DNA of 16,562 bases from LSUCC0057 sp048549915 (GCA_048549915.1 JBLYYE010000003.1:1-16562), one strand, 5' to 3'. Counted from the first letter of the stretch, positions 7,087-15,604 are shown. Numbers and translations: made by a program. The notes: generated from the letters alone by a model not told the origin.

Positions 7087-9264
7087 ATGAAAAAACCACT
7101 ATCGAGTTTGTCTGCAAGCCTACTTTGGCTCTGCTTTGCGGTATTGTCTCTGGCTGGCGCAAATGCTCTGGCCTCTACAGAGCTTGTCTCGATCGAGTGG
7201 GTTGACGGTGATGATACGGCACAGCTGGAGCTAAGATTTGCTCAGCAGCCAGCACAAAGCGAAGTCTTTCTCCTCGATGGCGGTTCGCAGCTAGTCGTCG
7301 ACCTGTTTGCTGCTCGAGCTCAACCATCGCTGCTGACAGAGCTGACTCTGCGCGACCCGCGCATAACTGCCGCCCAGTTTGACGACAAGATACGCCTGGT
7401 GGTTCAGCTGGCCGAGCCGATGAGTTTTACTGAGCGCCGTGCTGGCAACCAATTAATCATTGCTTTGCAGCCACCTACAGCGGTTCAGAATACGTTAGTG
7501 GGGTTGGATTTTCGTCGCACACAAGGATCGGCTGGCCAGCTAGAGCTGCGCTTTGATGGCAGTGATTTTGTAGTAGATGCGAATAAATCTGAGCGCCAGC
7601 TGGTACTGCAGCTGCCTGGCATCCAAGTTGAAGAGAGCCTACTGCGCGATTTGGATGTGTTGGATTTTGATACACCGATAGCCGCGGTTGCTGTGACTCA
7701 GGACGGTGAATCAGCTCAACTGGTGCTCACTGCAAACGCTCCATTTGAGCATCTGCTAGTGCAGCGTGAGCAGAGTTATCTCGTGACACTCACTCCCCCC
7801 AGCGGCAAAGAGCCGTGGCTGGATGCCGGTGAAACTTACCGCGGAGAACGCTTGTCTCTGAATTTTCAAGATATTGAGGTGCGCGCTGTCCTGCAAATTA
7901 TCGCCGATTTCACCGGATTAAATTTGGTAGCCAGCGATGCTGTGCGTGGCTCTGTCACTCTGCGCCTAGACGATGTGCCCTGGGACCAAGCTTTGGATAT
8001 TGTGCTGCGCGCCAAAGGTCTGGATAAGCGGCGCGAGGGCAATGTGATTATGGTTGCCCCCGCTGCTGAGATAGCGGAACAAGAACGCCAGCGTCTGCAG
8101 GCAAGCCGTCAACTGCAAGAGTTGGCTCCGCTGCGCAGCGCGTTTTTGCGGATAAAATATGCCAATGCAGAGGAGTTGCATCAACTACTGCAGGGCGGCG
8201 GAGAGTCGGCGCGGCTCTCTGAGCGGGGTTCGGCGATGGTCGACAAGCGCACTAATACTTTGATCATCAATGACACTGCTGACAAGCTGCGCTCCATACA
8301 AGAGTTAGTCGATGAAATTGATGTGCCAATTCGACAGGTACTTATTGAGGCGCGCATCGTCATTGCCAGCACGGATTTTAGTAAAGAGCTGGGTGTGAGC
8401 TGGGGTTTTGGCGGCGTAAAACGGGTTGATGGCGGGCTGCTCAGCGATCCCAGTGATAAAACCATCGGCTTCTCAGGCCGCCGCAGTGGGCTCGCTCCTG
8501 GGGCAGGGGTGATTGAGAGTTTCAGTTACGACAGCAGTGAGGTAGAAACCGCGCTGTTTGACCCCGACTTCGATCCCGCTACGGATAACAGTCAGGTACA
8601 AACCAGTTATCAGCGCAATTTTGATTTTGCTCTCAGCGACTCTTTGGCGGTTGATCTCGCTGTGGCGGAGCCCTCTGCGGCATTTGCCGTTGGGTTTCTC
8701 ACCGAGGATTTCTTTATCGATATGGAGCTCAGTGCGCTGGAGTCTGACGGTGTGGCTGAAATTGTCTCCCAACCGAAGGTATTGACCGGTGATAAACAAA
8801 AAGCCAGTATCAAGTCTGGCACCGAGATTGCCTACCGCAAAGCTAGCAGCAGTGGTGCCACTGCTGTCGAATTTAAAGAAGCCGTTTTGCAACTTCAGGT
8901 GACACCACAAATTACTCCCGATGATCGCATCATCATGGATCTGATTGTTTCGCAAGATTCAGTCGGGGCATTTACCCCGACCGGAGAACCGTCGATTGAT
9001 GTCACAGCCATAGAGACGCAAGCGCTGGTCGGCAATGGGCAGACCCTAGTGCTGGGCGGTATTTTTCAAACCGAGGAGCTCAATGCGGTTGAGAAGGTGC
9101 CTTTTTTGGGTGATCTACCGGCGGTTGGGCGCTTGTTCAGAAGTGAAGCGAAGCGCACAGATAAGCGAGAAATTTTGATATTTATCACCCCTAAAATTAT
9201 TGACGAGAGCGGCGACGTTGAACCGACTCAACGCGATATAACCCCGTTAAACAAGCAAAGCTAA
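7087..9264 (+). CDS. pilQ: Type IV pilus outer-membrane secretin PilQ
   Basis: The product is 725 aa. PilQ forms the ring-shaped outer-membrane pore through which the pilus leaves. A signal peptide runs to about ALA-ST (cleavage after residue 29). Two AMIN domains, which bind peptidoglycan, lie at about 35-120 and 135-220. The STN/N0 domain follows at about 253-320 (LSLNFQDIEVRAVLQIIADFTGLN), then an N1 domain at about 348-415, and the secretin domain from about 425 to the end. Diagnostic stretches are VSQPKVLTGDKQKASIKSGTEIAYR, LQVTPQITPDDRI, VPFLGDLPAVGRLFR and REILIFITPKII. The segment between LGVSWGF and FFIDMELSALE (about 436-541) is long and Asp/Ser-rich. The stop shares one base with the aroK start (TAATG). 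Confidence 0.96.
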   Translation: MKKPLSSLSASLLWLCFAVLSLAGANALASTELVSIEWVDGDDTAQLELRFAQQPAQSEVFLLDGGSQLVVDLFAARAQPSLLTELTLRDPRITAAQFDDKIRLVVQLAEPMSFTERRAGNQLIIALQPPTAVQNTLVGLDFRRTQGSAGQLELRFDGSDFVVDANKSERQLVLQLPGIQVEESLLRDLDVLDFDTPIAAVAVTQDGESAQLVLTANAPFEHLLVQREQSYLVTLTPPSGKEPWLDAGETYRGERLSLNFQDIEVRAVLQIIADFTGLNLVASDAVRGSVTLRLDDVPWDQALDIVLRAKGLDKRREGNVIMVAPAAEIAEQERQRLQASRQLQELAPLRSAFLRIKYANAEELHQLLQGGGESARLSERGSAMVDKRTNTLIINDTADKLRSIQELVDEIDVPIRQVLIEARIVIASTDFSKELGVSWGFGGVKRVDGGLLSDPSDKTIGFSGRRSGLAPGAGVIESFSYDSSEVETALFDPDFDPATDNSQVQTSYQRNFDFALSDSLAVDLAVAEPSAAFAVGFLTEDFFIDMELSALESDGVAEIVSQPKVLTGDKQKASIKSGTEIAYRKASSSGATAVEFKEAVLQLQVTPQITPDDRIIMDLIVSQDSVGAFTPTGEPSIDVTAIETQALVGNGQTLVLGGIFQTEELNAVEKVPFLGDLPAVGRLFRSEAKRTDKREILIFITPKIIDESGDVEPTQRDITPLNKQS
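8962..8981 (+). other. Perfect hairpin inside pilQ
   Basis: GTCGGGG (8962-8968) and CCCCGAC (8975-8981) form a perfect 7-bp GC-rich stem around a 6-base loop. It lies within the secretin domain coding region (DSVGAFTPT). No T-run follows, so it is not a terminator. The protein motif is conserved in secretins, so the palindrome may be accidental. Confidence 0.4.
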
Positions 9265-9794
9265 TGGCTCAACATATTATTCTTATTGGCCCAATGGGGG
9301 CGGGCAAAAGCACCATTGGACGGCAGCTGGCTGAGCACTATGGTTATTCCTTGGTCGACATTGATAGCGCTATTGAAAAGCGTTGTGGTGCAGATATTGC
9401 CTGGATTTTTGATGTTGAAGGCGAAGAGGGATTTCGTCGTCGCGAGAGCGCCATGCTGGAGGAGACCCTAGCAGCAGATCAGCCGGTGGTGGTGGCAACC
9501 GGCGGTGGCATAGTGACGCAGCCGCGCAACCTTCAACTGCTTGGTCAAGGTGGCGTGGTTGTCTATCTTATGGCCAGTGCTGGGCAAATTTTGCGCCGCA
9601 CCCGCAACGATACTTCGCGCCCTTTGCTGCAGGTAGCTGACCGCGCCGCTGCGGTAGAGAAAATCCTCGCCGAGCGCGAGCCGCTCTATACCCAGATAGC
9701 CGACCTGAGCTTTCGCTCTGGCGATGGCTCTGCCGGGCGCTCAGCAGCGCGTTTAATTGAACAGATCAATGGCTATTTAGGCGCGCCTAACTAG
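9264..9794 (+). CDS. aroK: Shikimate kinase
   Basis: The product is 176 aa, normal for AroK. It phosphorylates shikimate at the 3-OH using ATP, in the cytoplasmic chorismate pathway. The P-loop GPMGAGKST spans residues 9-17. Shikimate-binding residues are visible as D32/D34 in DIDSAIEKR, R58 in FRRRE and the GGG at 80-82. The lid carries SRPLL (R119), and R138 lies in AEREPLY. ATG 9264 shares its A with the pilQ stop (TAATG). There is no clear Shine-Dalgarno sequence, so translation probably depends on ribosomes finishing pilQ. AroK rather than AroL is favoured by the neighbours: the pilQ-aroK-aroB order is widely conserved in gammaproteobacteria. Confidence 0.96.
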   Translation: MAQHIILIGPMGAGKSTIGRQLAEHYGYSLVDIDSAIEKRCGADIAWIFDVEGEEGFRRRESAMLEETLAADQPVVVATGGGIVTQPRNLQLLGQGGVVVYLMASAGQILRRTRNDTSRPLLQVADRAAAVEKILAEREPLYTQIADLSFRSGDGSAGRSAARLIEQINGYLGAPN

Positions 9795-9825
9795 TTTTTG
9801 CAGCAACCCAATGGTAGGCAACAAG

Positions 9826-10923
9826 ATGCAACAACCTATGACCGAACAACTCTGCGTCAATGTCGATCTCGGCCAACGCAGCTATCCTATATTAATTGCC
9901 GCTGGGCTTTTAGAGCGAGCTGATATCGCTAACTATATCCATGGGGAGCGCGCTCTTATCGTTACCAATACCACGGTAGAGCCTCTGCTAGCCGAACACT
10001 TATTGGCGCGCCTGGGCAGTAAAAAGGTTGAAGTATTGGTGCTCCCAGATGGTGAGCAATACAAGACGCTAGATTCTTTACAGCGCATTTATGATCATCT
10101 CATTGAGAATGGCCACGACCGCAAAACCACTTTGATTGCACTTGGTGGTGGTGTCATTGGCGATATGACCGGTTTCGCTGCGGCCACCTATCAGCGCGGG
10201 GTTAACTTTATACAAGTGCCGACAACGCTGCTGGCACAGGTAGACTCCTCGGTGGGTGGCAAGACTGCGGTCAACCACCCGATGGGAAAGAACATGATTG
10301 GTGCTTTTTATCAGCCTCAGGCGGTATTTATCGATACCGATGTCTTGCAGACACTGCCGGCGAGCGAATTTGCGGCAGGATTAGCCGAGGTCATTAAGTA
10401 CGGCGCGATTGTCGATCCAGAGTTTTTTGTCTGGCTGGAGGATAACAGCAGGAAACTACTTGGTCGCGACAGTAGAGCACTGGCCTACGCTATAGAGCAA
10501 TCTTGTCGGGCTAAAGCCTTGGTAGTCAGCAGCGACGAGACTGAGCAGGGACGCCGCGCAATTTTAAATTTTGGCCACACATTTGGCCACGCCATAGAGA
10601 CATGGCAAAACTATAAGGGCTTGCTCCACGGTGAAGCCGTTGCCGTAGGTATGTTGATGGCTGCGAGGCTCTCAGCTTTGCGCGGTTGGCTCACCGGTGC
10701 AGATGTGGCACGATTACAAAGTCTTTTAGGTGCAGTTGGCTTGCCTGCCGCGGTGCCCGAGGGTATGGCGGTAGAGGACTTCGCCACACTGATGTTGCGT
10801 GACAAAAAAGTACTCGACGGCCAGTTGCGGCTGGTATTGCTGAGCTCTATCGGTGAGGCGATAGTGGTCTCAGACACCAAACAATCGACCCTTTTAGAGG
10901 CAGTGAAAACCTCTTTGGTCTAA
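9826..10923 (+). CDS. aroB: 3-dehydroquinate synthase
   Basis: The product is 365 aa from ATG 9826. It is an NAD- and metal-dependent enzyme that converts DAHP to 3-dehydroquinate, step two of the shikimate pathway. The NAD-binding loop LGGGVIGDMTGFAAA covers about 106-120, and the substrate region QVDSSVGGKTAVNHPMGKN about 128-146. Metal ligands are visible as E188 (GLAEVIKYG), H251 (HTFGHAIE) and H268 (LLHGEAVAVGM), with spacings of 63 and 17 residues as in E. coli AroB. The frame opens at ATG 9811, but only ATG 9826 has an AGG (9816-9818) at proper spacing, and ATG 9838 is a further option. The gene starts about 31 bp after aroK, presumably in the same transcript. No damX-like gene follows. 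Confidence 0.95.
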   Translation: MQQPMTEQLCVNVDLGQRSYPILIAAGLLERADIANYIHGERALIVTNTTVEPLLAEHLLARLGSKKVEVLVLPDGEQYKTLDSLQRIYDHLIENGHDRKTTLIALGGGVIGDMTGFAAATYQRGVNFIQVPTTLLAQVDSSVGGKTAVNHPMGKNMIGAFYQPQAVFIDTDVLQTLPASEFAAGLAEVIKYGAIVDPEFFVWLEDNSRKLLGRDSRALAYAIEQSCRAKALVVSSDETEQGRRAILNFGHTFGHAIETWQNYKGLLHGEAVAVGMLMAARLSALRGWLTGADVARLQSLLGAVGLPAAVPEGMAVEDFATLMLRDKKVLDGQLRLVLLSSIGEAIVVSDTKQSTLLEAVKTSLV

Positions 10924-10950
10924 CCTGTAAAATCGCTCGAAAGGGCACCC

Positions 10951-10966
10951 CGCCACGGATTTGGCG
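10951..10966 (+). repeat. Small inverted repeat overlapping the gltB -35 element
   Basis: CGCCA (10951-10955) and TGGCG (10962-10966) can form a 5-bp stem with a 6-base loop. The right arm covers most of the -35 hexamer of the proposed gltB promoter. It could be a weak aroB 3' structure or an operator; no T-run follows directly. It is short enough to be chance. Confidence 0.3.
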
Positions 10967-10989
10967 AAATGGCGTTACGCGTGTAAAAT
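10961..10989 (+). promoter_or_regulatory. Predicted sigma-70 promoter of gltBD
   Basis: TTGGCG (10961-10966) and TAAAAT (10984-10989) are separated by exactly 17 bp. Each matches the consensus hexamer in four or five of six positions. TG directly precedes the -10 box. The predicted start near 10995-10997 leaves a leader of about 75 bases before gltB. The first transcribed bases would run into eight consecutive T (10997-11004). This is the best-formed promoter in the window. It separates gltBD from the pil-aroKB unit, although read-through is possible because no strong terminator was seen. Confidence 0.65.
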
Positions 10990-11007
10990 ACGCTGCTTTT
11001 TTTTGCC

Positions 11008-11037
11008 CACTGGCCATTTTTGGTCTCTCCGCCAGTG
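11008..11037 (+). repeat. Perfect 7-bp inverted repeat in the gltB leader
   Basis: CACTGGC (11008-11014) and GCCAGTG (11031-11037) are exact reverse complements separated by 16 bases. It lies downstream of the proposed promoter and about 33 bases before the gltB ATG, so it could be an RNA hairpin in the leader or a DNA operator. No poly-T follows immediately, so it does not resemble an intrinsic terminator. Confidence 0.5.
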
Positions 11038-11070
11038 ATCTAACATATTGTTTTTATTAAGAGTTTTCTT

Positions 11071-14000
11071 ATGGCTCAGAGTTTGTGTCGGCTGGACGAT
11101 TTCAAGGATAACTGTGGCTTCGGATTGATGGCGCACATCAAAGGTGTGCCGAGCCACTCTCTTTTACAAAACGCCATAGAGGCCCTAACTTGCATGACTC
11201 ACCGCGGCGGTGTCGCGGCGGACGGCAAAACCGGAGACGGTTGTGGTCTGCTGCTGCAAAAACCCGATGTGTTTTTGCGTGCCCAGGCGCTCAGCCAACT
11301 CGGTATTGAGCTGCCAGAGCAATACGCAGTGGGTGCCGTCATGCTCAATTCGGAGCCGACAGCCAACCAGCATGCGCGCGATATTCTGGCCGCCGAGCTC
11401 ACAGCTCAAGGTCTAGAGGTATTGGGCTGGCGAGAAGTGCCGACCGACCCGAGTTGCTTGGGTGAGATTGCCCTGCGCACTCTGCCCGCCTTCGCGCAAA
11501 TTCTAGTGGGGCCGGGCAGCCACAGTGATGAACAGCAATTCTCTGCTCGCCTTTATATGGGGCGGCGCAAAGCCGAGCAGCAACTGGTAGAGGATGCACG
11601 CTTTCACATCGCCAGTATGGCGATTGGCGTGGTCAGCTACAAAGGGTTGATGATGCCTGTAGATCTGCCCAAGTTTTATCCCGATCTGGCTAATCCTGAA
11701 CTCGAAACTGCTATCTGTGTGTTCCACCAGCGCTTTTCGACTAACACCATGCCGCAGTGGCCACTGGCGCAGCCATTCCGTATGCTCGCTCACAACGGTG
11801 AAATCAACACGATTATGGGCAACCGCAACTGGGCGGTTGCGCGTACTTCTAAATATCAAACGGCTCTTATACCCGATCTCACTGAGGCGGCGCCGCTGGT
11901 TAATCGCACCGGCTCAGACTCCTCGAGCTTGGATAATATGCTCGAGATGCTAGTGACAGGGGGTATTGATCTCCACTTGGCCGTGCGCATGTTGGTACCA
12001 CCGGCTTGGCAAAATATTGAAGATCGCGACCCCAAACATCGTGCCCTTTACGAGTATCTCTCGCTGCACCAAGAGCCGTGGGACGGCCCTGCGGGCTTGG
12101 TAATTACCGATGGCCGCTACGCTGTCTGTACGCTGGATCGCAACGGCTTGCGTCCATCGCGCTGGGTTATGACTAACGACGATGTCATCACTGTGGCCTC
12201 AGAGGTCGGGGTATACGATTATCAGCCAGAAAACGTTATTGCTAAGGGCCGCCTTGGGCCGGGCGATATTCTCTCTGTCGATACCGTCTCTGGGCGAATT
12301 CTGTGGCGCGATGAGATTGAAGATCAACTCGCCTCACGCCACCCTTACAGTGATTGGCTAAAGAGTGGTCGCCACAGTATTACCTCTGGATTCGATATGG
12401 ACAGTATCGATCTCGAGGGGACTTTGAGTCGCGAACAGATTCAGAGTTACATGAAAATGTATCAAGTTTCCCTCGAGGAGCGCGACCAAGTGCTGCGTCC
12501 GCTCGCCGAAGGTGGACAAGAAGCCGTCGGTTCGATGGGTGACGATACGCCTATGGCGGTACTTTCTAGCCGCCAGCGCAACTTGTTTGATTATCTGCGC
12601 CAGCAATTTGCTCAGGTGACTAATCCGCCGATTGACCCACTGCGCGAGTCTATGGTGATGTCGCTGACAGTGGAAATTGGTCGCGAGGCCGGTCTTTTTG
12701 AGCAGAGTGCCGACCTCGCTCGCTGCATTTCATTCTCAAGCCCAGTCTTGTCTCCACGCAAATACTACGCGCTCAAGCACAATGAGATGGAGGCCTTCAG
12801 GGTTGAGAAGTTTGCCCTCAACTACGATGCGGCCAAGGAAGATCTTAAAAGCGCACTACAGCGTATCTGTCGCGAAGTAGAAACCGCCGTGCGCGATGGT
12901 GTGCGTGTGGTGATCCTCTCGGATCACGACATACAGCCAGGCTTGCAGCCAATACATATGCTGCTCGCAGTTGGCGCCGTCCACACCCACCTCACGCAGG
13001 TGGGATTGCGCTGTGATGCTGGTATTGTTGCCAGCACCGGTTATGCGCGCGACTCCCACCAAATTGCGGCATTGATCGGTTGCGGTGCATCGCTGGTTTA
13101 CCCCTATCTCAGCTACCATGTTCTGTGTGATCTCATTCAGAGCGGCGAATTACTGCTGAACGTCGATGCGGCGTTTAAGCACTACCGCAAAGGGATCAAT
13201 AAAGGGCTGTTGAAAATTCTCTCCAAGATGGGGATCTCAACAATCGCCTCCTATCGAGGTGCTCTGCTGTTCGAAGCCATCGGCCTCAACAGCGAAGTCA
13301 TGGCGCTCTGCTTTGACGGAATGCCCAGCCGTTTGGAAGGCGCCGGTTTTGCCGAGATACAAGACGATCAAGCCGAATTGGCCAAGCTGGCATTTAAACC
13401 GCGCAAAACGGTCAGCCCCGGTGGGCTATTGAAATATGTGCACGGTCAGGAGTATCACGCTTACAACCCAGACGTTGTGCAAAGTATGCACCGCGCAGTA
13501 CAAAGTGGTGACTATCGCCACTGGAAAGAGTATGCCGATCACGTCAATTTGCGCCCGGTAGCGACACTGCGCGATATGTTGGTACTGCGCCAGGATGTTG
13601 CGCCTATCGATGTCGATAACGTTGAGCCTGTCGAGGCAATTGTTCGCCGCTTTGATTCAGCCGGCATGTCCTTGGGCGCTCTCTCGCCTGAGGCGCACGA
13701 GGCGCTGGCTGAGGCGATGAATACGCTCGGTGGTCGCTCTAACAGTGGTGAGGGCGGCGAAGATCCGGCCCGTTACGGTACTATTAAAGTATCAAAAATT
13801 AAGCAGGTAGCCTCCGGCCGCTTTGGAGTGACGCCAGCTTACTTGAGCAACGCTGAAGTGTTACAGATTAAAGTCGCCCAAGGTGCTAAGCCTGGCGAAG
13901 GCGGACAGTTGCCGGGTGGCAAGGTCAACGATCTCATCGCTCGCTTGCGCTACTCGGTGCCAGGTGTCACGCTGATTTCGCCGCCGCCACACCACGACAT

Positions 14001-15528
14001 CTACTCTATTGAAGATCTGGCGCAGCTGATTTTTGACTTGAAACAGGTCAACCCTAAAGCGTTAGTGTCGGTGAAGCTCGTATCGCGACCGGGTGTCGGC
14101 ACCATTGCCGCGGGTGTGGCCAAGGCCTATGCCGATTTAATCACTATTTCTGGCTACGACGGCGGTACCGCCGCTAGCCCGCTCAGTTCTATCCGTCACG
14201 CTGGGTCGCCCTGGGAGCTTGGCCTCACCGAAACCCATCAAACTCTGCGCGCCAACGATATGCGCGACAAAGTTCGTGTGCAGACAGACGGCGGCTTGAA
14301 GACGGGCTTGGATGTAGTTAAAGCAGCTATTTTGGGTGCTGAAAGCTTCGGTTTTGGCACTGGCCCTATGGTGGCGCTGGGTTGTAAATACCTGCGTATT
14401 TGTCACCTCAATAACTGTGCGACCGGTGTTGCTACGCAAGATTCACGTTTGCGCAACGACCACTATAAAGGCACGGTACAGATGGCGATGAACTTCTTCC
14501 GCTTTGTAGCGATGGAGACGCGCGAGTGGTTGGCCGTGCTCGGCGTCAGTTCGCTGGAAGAGTTGATCGGTCGAGTGGATTTGTTGCAGCTGCTGCCCGG
14601 TGAAACAGCCAAGCAGCGCGGCTTAGATCTCTCGCCACTGCTCGAGCAACACGATGAGCTTGAAGGTAAGCCGCAGTTCTGTTTGGAGCCCAAGAATGTG
14701 CCGTTTGACCGCGGTGAGCTAGCCGAGAAGATGGTGCGCGATATGTTGCCGGCGATCGAGTCTAAAGCGGGTGGTGAGTTTGCTTACTCAATCGGCAACT
14801 GCGATCGCTCTATCGGTGCGCGACTCTCTGGTGAGATAGCCTCTCGCTACGGCAACGACGGTATGAACGATGCCCCTGTGCGCCTCAAATTGACCGGCGT
14901 AGCGGGTCAATCTCTGGGCGTATGGAACGCAGGCGGTTTAGAGATTTATCTGGAAGGCGACGCCAACGACTACGTCGGCAAGGGTATGGCTGGTGGTAAG
15001 ATTGTTGTCACGCCTCCCGCCGCCAGCAGCTTTGCTGCGCGTTCGACCGCTATTGTGGGCAATACCTGCTTGTATGGTGCGACCGGTGGTCGTCTCCATG
15101 CTGCCGGCACTGCGGGTGAGCGTTTCGCTGTGCGCAACTCAGGGGCTACGGCTGTTGTCGAGGGAGCTGGCGATCACTGCTGTGAGTATATGACGGGGGG
15201 TATCGTCGCTGTGTTGGGTCGTGTCGGCTACAACTTTGGCGCGGGTATGACCGGTGGCTTTGCCTATGTGTATGACGAAGACAGATCATTCGTCGACCGC
15301 TACAACAGTGAACTGGTTGAAATAGCACATATCACGTCCGAGTCTACGGAGTCGCACCGCTGGTTGCTGCGCAAGCTGTTAAAAGAACATGTAGAGGCTA
15401 CTGGTAGTGAATGGGCGAAAGAGATTGATACTAATTTTGCTGAACACGCCCGTAAGTTCTGGCTGGTTAAGCCAAAGGCAGCGAGTCTGACCGGGCTTAT
15501 CGCCCAAGCGGTAGCCAATCCGCAGTAA
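11071..15528 (+). CDS. gltB: Glutamate synthase (NADPH) large subunit
   Basis: The product is 1485 aa, normal for the alpha subunit. It takes the amide of glutamine and transfers it to 2-oxoglutarate, giving two glutamates, in the cytoplasm with GltD. The class II glutaminase domain (about 15-410) starts with the nucleophile C15 in DNCGFGL after a short 14-residue leader to be removed; NGEIN (242-246) is visible. A central domain and the FMN-binding synthase domain (about 800-1190) follow, with GYDGGTAASPLSS and the 3Fe-4S cysteines C1105, C1111 and C1116 (C-x5-C-x4-C). The C-terminal GXGXG beta-helix domain runs from about 1240 to 1430 (GVAGQSLGVWNAGGLEIYLEG). ATG 11071 has AAGAG about seven bases upstream. 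gltD follows after 76 bases. Confidence 0.97.
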   Translation: MAQSLCRLDDFKDNCGFGLMAHIKGVPSHSLLQNAIEALTCMTHRGGVAADGKTGDGCGLLLQKPDVFLRAQALSQLGIELPEQYAVGAVMLNSEPTANQHARDILAAELTAQGLEVLGWREVPTDPSCLGEIALRTLPAFAQILVGPGSHSDEQQFSARLYMGRRKAEQQLVEDARFHIASMAIGVVSYKGLMMPVDLPKFYPDLANPELETAICVFHQRFSTNTMPQWPLAQPFRMLAHNGEINTIMGNRNWAVARTSKYQTALIPDLTEAAPLVNRTGSDSSSLDNMLEMLVTGGIDLHLAVRMLVPPAWQNIEDRDPKHRALYEYLSLHQEPWDGPAGLVITDGRYAVCTLDRNGLRPSRWVMTNDDVITVASEVGVYDYQPENVIAKGRLGPGDILSVDTVSGRILWRDEIEDQLASRHPYSDWLKSGRHSITSGFDMDSIDLEGTLSREQIQSYMKMYQVSLEERDQVLRPLAEGGQEAVGSMGDDTPMAVLSSRQRNLFDYLRQQFAQVTNPPIDPLRESMVMSLTVEIGREAGLFEQSADLARCISFSSPVLSPRKYYALKHNEMEAFRVEKFALNYDAAKEDLKSALQRICREVETAVRDGVRVVILSDHDIQPGLQPIHMLLAVGAVHTHLTQVGLRCDAGIVASTGYARDSHQIAALIGCGASLVYPYLSYHVLCDLIQSGELLLNVDAAFKHYRKGINKGLLKILSKMGISTIASYRGALLFEAIGLNSEVMALCFDGMPSRLEGAGFAEIQDDQAELAKLAFKPRKTVSPGGLLKYVHGQEYHAYNPDVVQSMHRAVQSGDYRHWKEYADHVNLRPVATLRDMLVLRQDVAPIDVDNVEPVEAIVRRFDSAGMSLGALSPEAHEALAEAMNTLGGRSNSGEGGEDPARYGTIKVSKIKQVASGRFGVTPAYLSNAEVLQIKVAQGAKPGEGGQLPGGKVNDLIARLRYSVPGVTLISPPPHHDIYSIEDLAQLIFDLKQVNPKALVSVKLVSRPGVGTIAAGVAKAYADLITISGYDGGTAASPLSSIRHAGSPWELGLTETHQTLRANDMRDKVRVQTDGGLKTGLDVVKAAILGAESFGFGTGPMVALGCKYLRICHLNNCATGVATQDSRLRNDHYKGTVQMAMNFFRFVAMETREWLAVLGVSSLEELIGRVDLLQLLPGETAKQRGLDLSPLLEQHDELEGKPQFCLEPKNVPFDRGELAEKMVRDMLPAIESKAGGEFAYSIGNCDRSIGARLSGEIASRYGNDGMNDAPVRLKLTGVAGQSLGVWNAGGLEIYLEGDANDYVGKGMAGGKIVVTPPAASSFAARSTAIVGNTCLYGATGGRLHAAGTAGERFAVRNSGATAVVEGAGDHCCEYMTGGIVAVLGRVGYNFGAGMTGGFAYVYDEDRSFVDRYNSELVEIAHITSESTESHRWLLRKLLKEHVEATGSEWAKEIDTNFAEHARKFWLVKPKAASLTGLIAQAVANPQ

Positions 15529-15569
15529 CGCCTGTGACGCGCTGAATAGAGATTAAATTAAATTGAGAG

Positions 15570-15586
15570 TGGGGGCTTGTCCCCCA
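15570..15586 (+). other. Intercistronic hairpin between gltB and gltD
   Basis: TGGGGG and CCCCCA form a perfect 6-bp stem around the loop CTTGT, in the middle of the 76-bp gltB-gltD gap. No T-run follows, so it is unlikely to be a full terminator. Such hairpins can protect the upstream mRNA or modulate the ratio of the two subunits. That role is inferred. Confidence 0.5.
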
Positions 15587-15604
15587 GTAACAGAGGCCAC
15601 TGAT

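Noticed and set aside
8473..8955. 160-aa minus-strand open frame opposite pilQ
   Set aside because: Antisense shadow of the secretin domain; no family motif or ribosome binding site.
10979..11004. GCGT-loop-ACGC followed by eight T as an intrinsic terminator for aroB
   Set aside because: The stem is only four base pairs and sits on the gltB -10 box; a promoter reading explains the sequence better.
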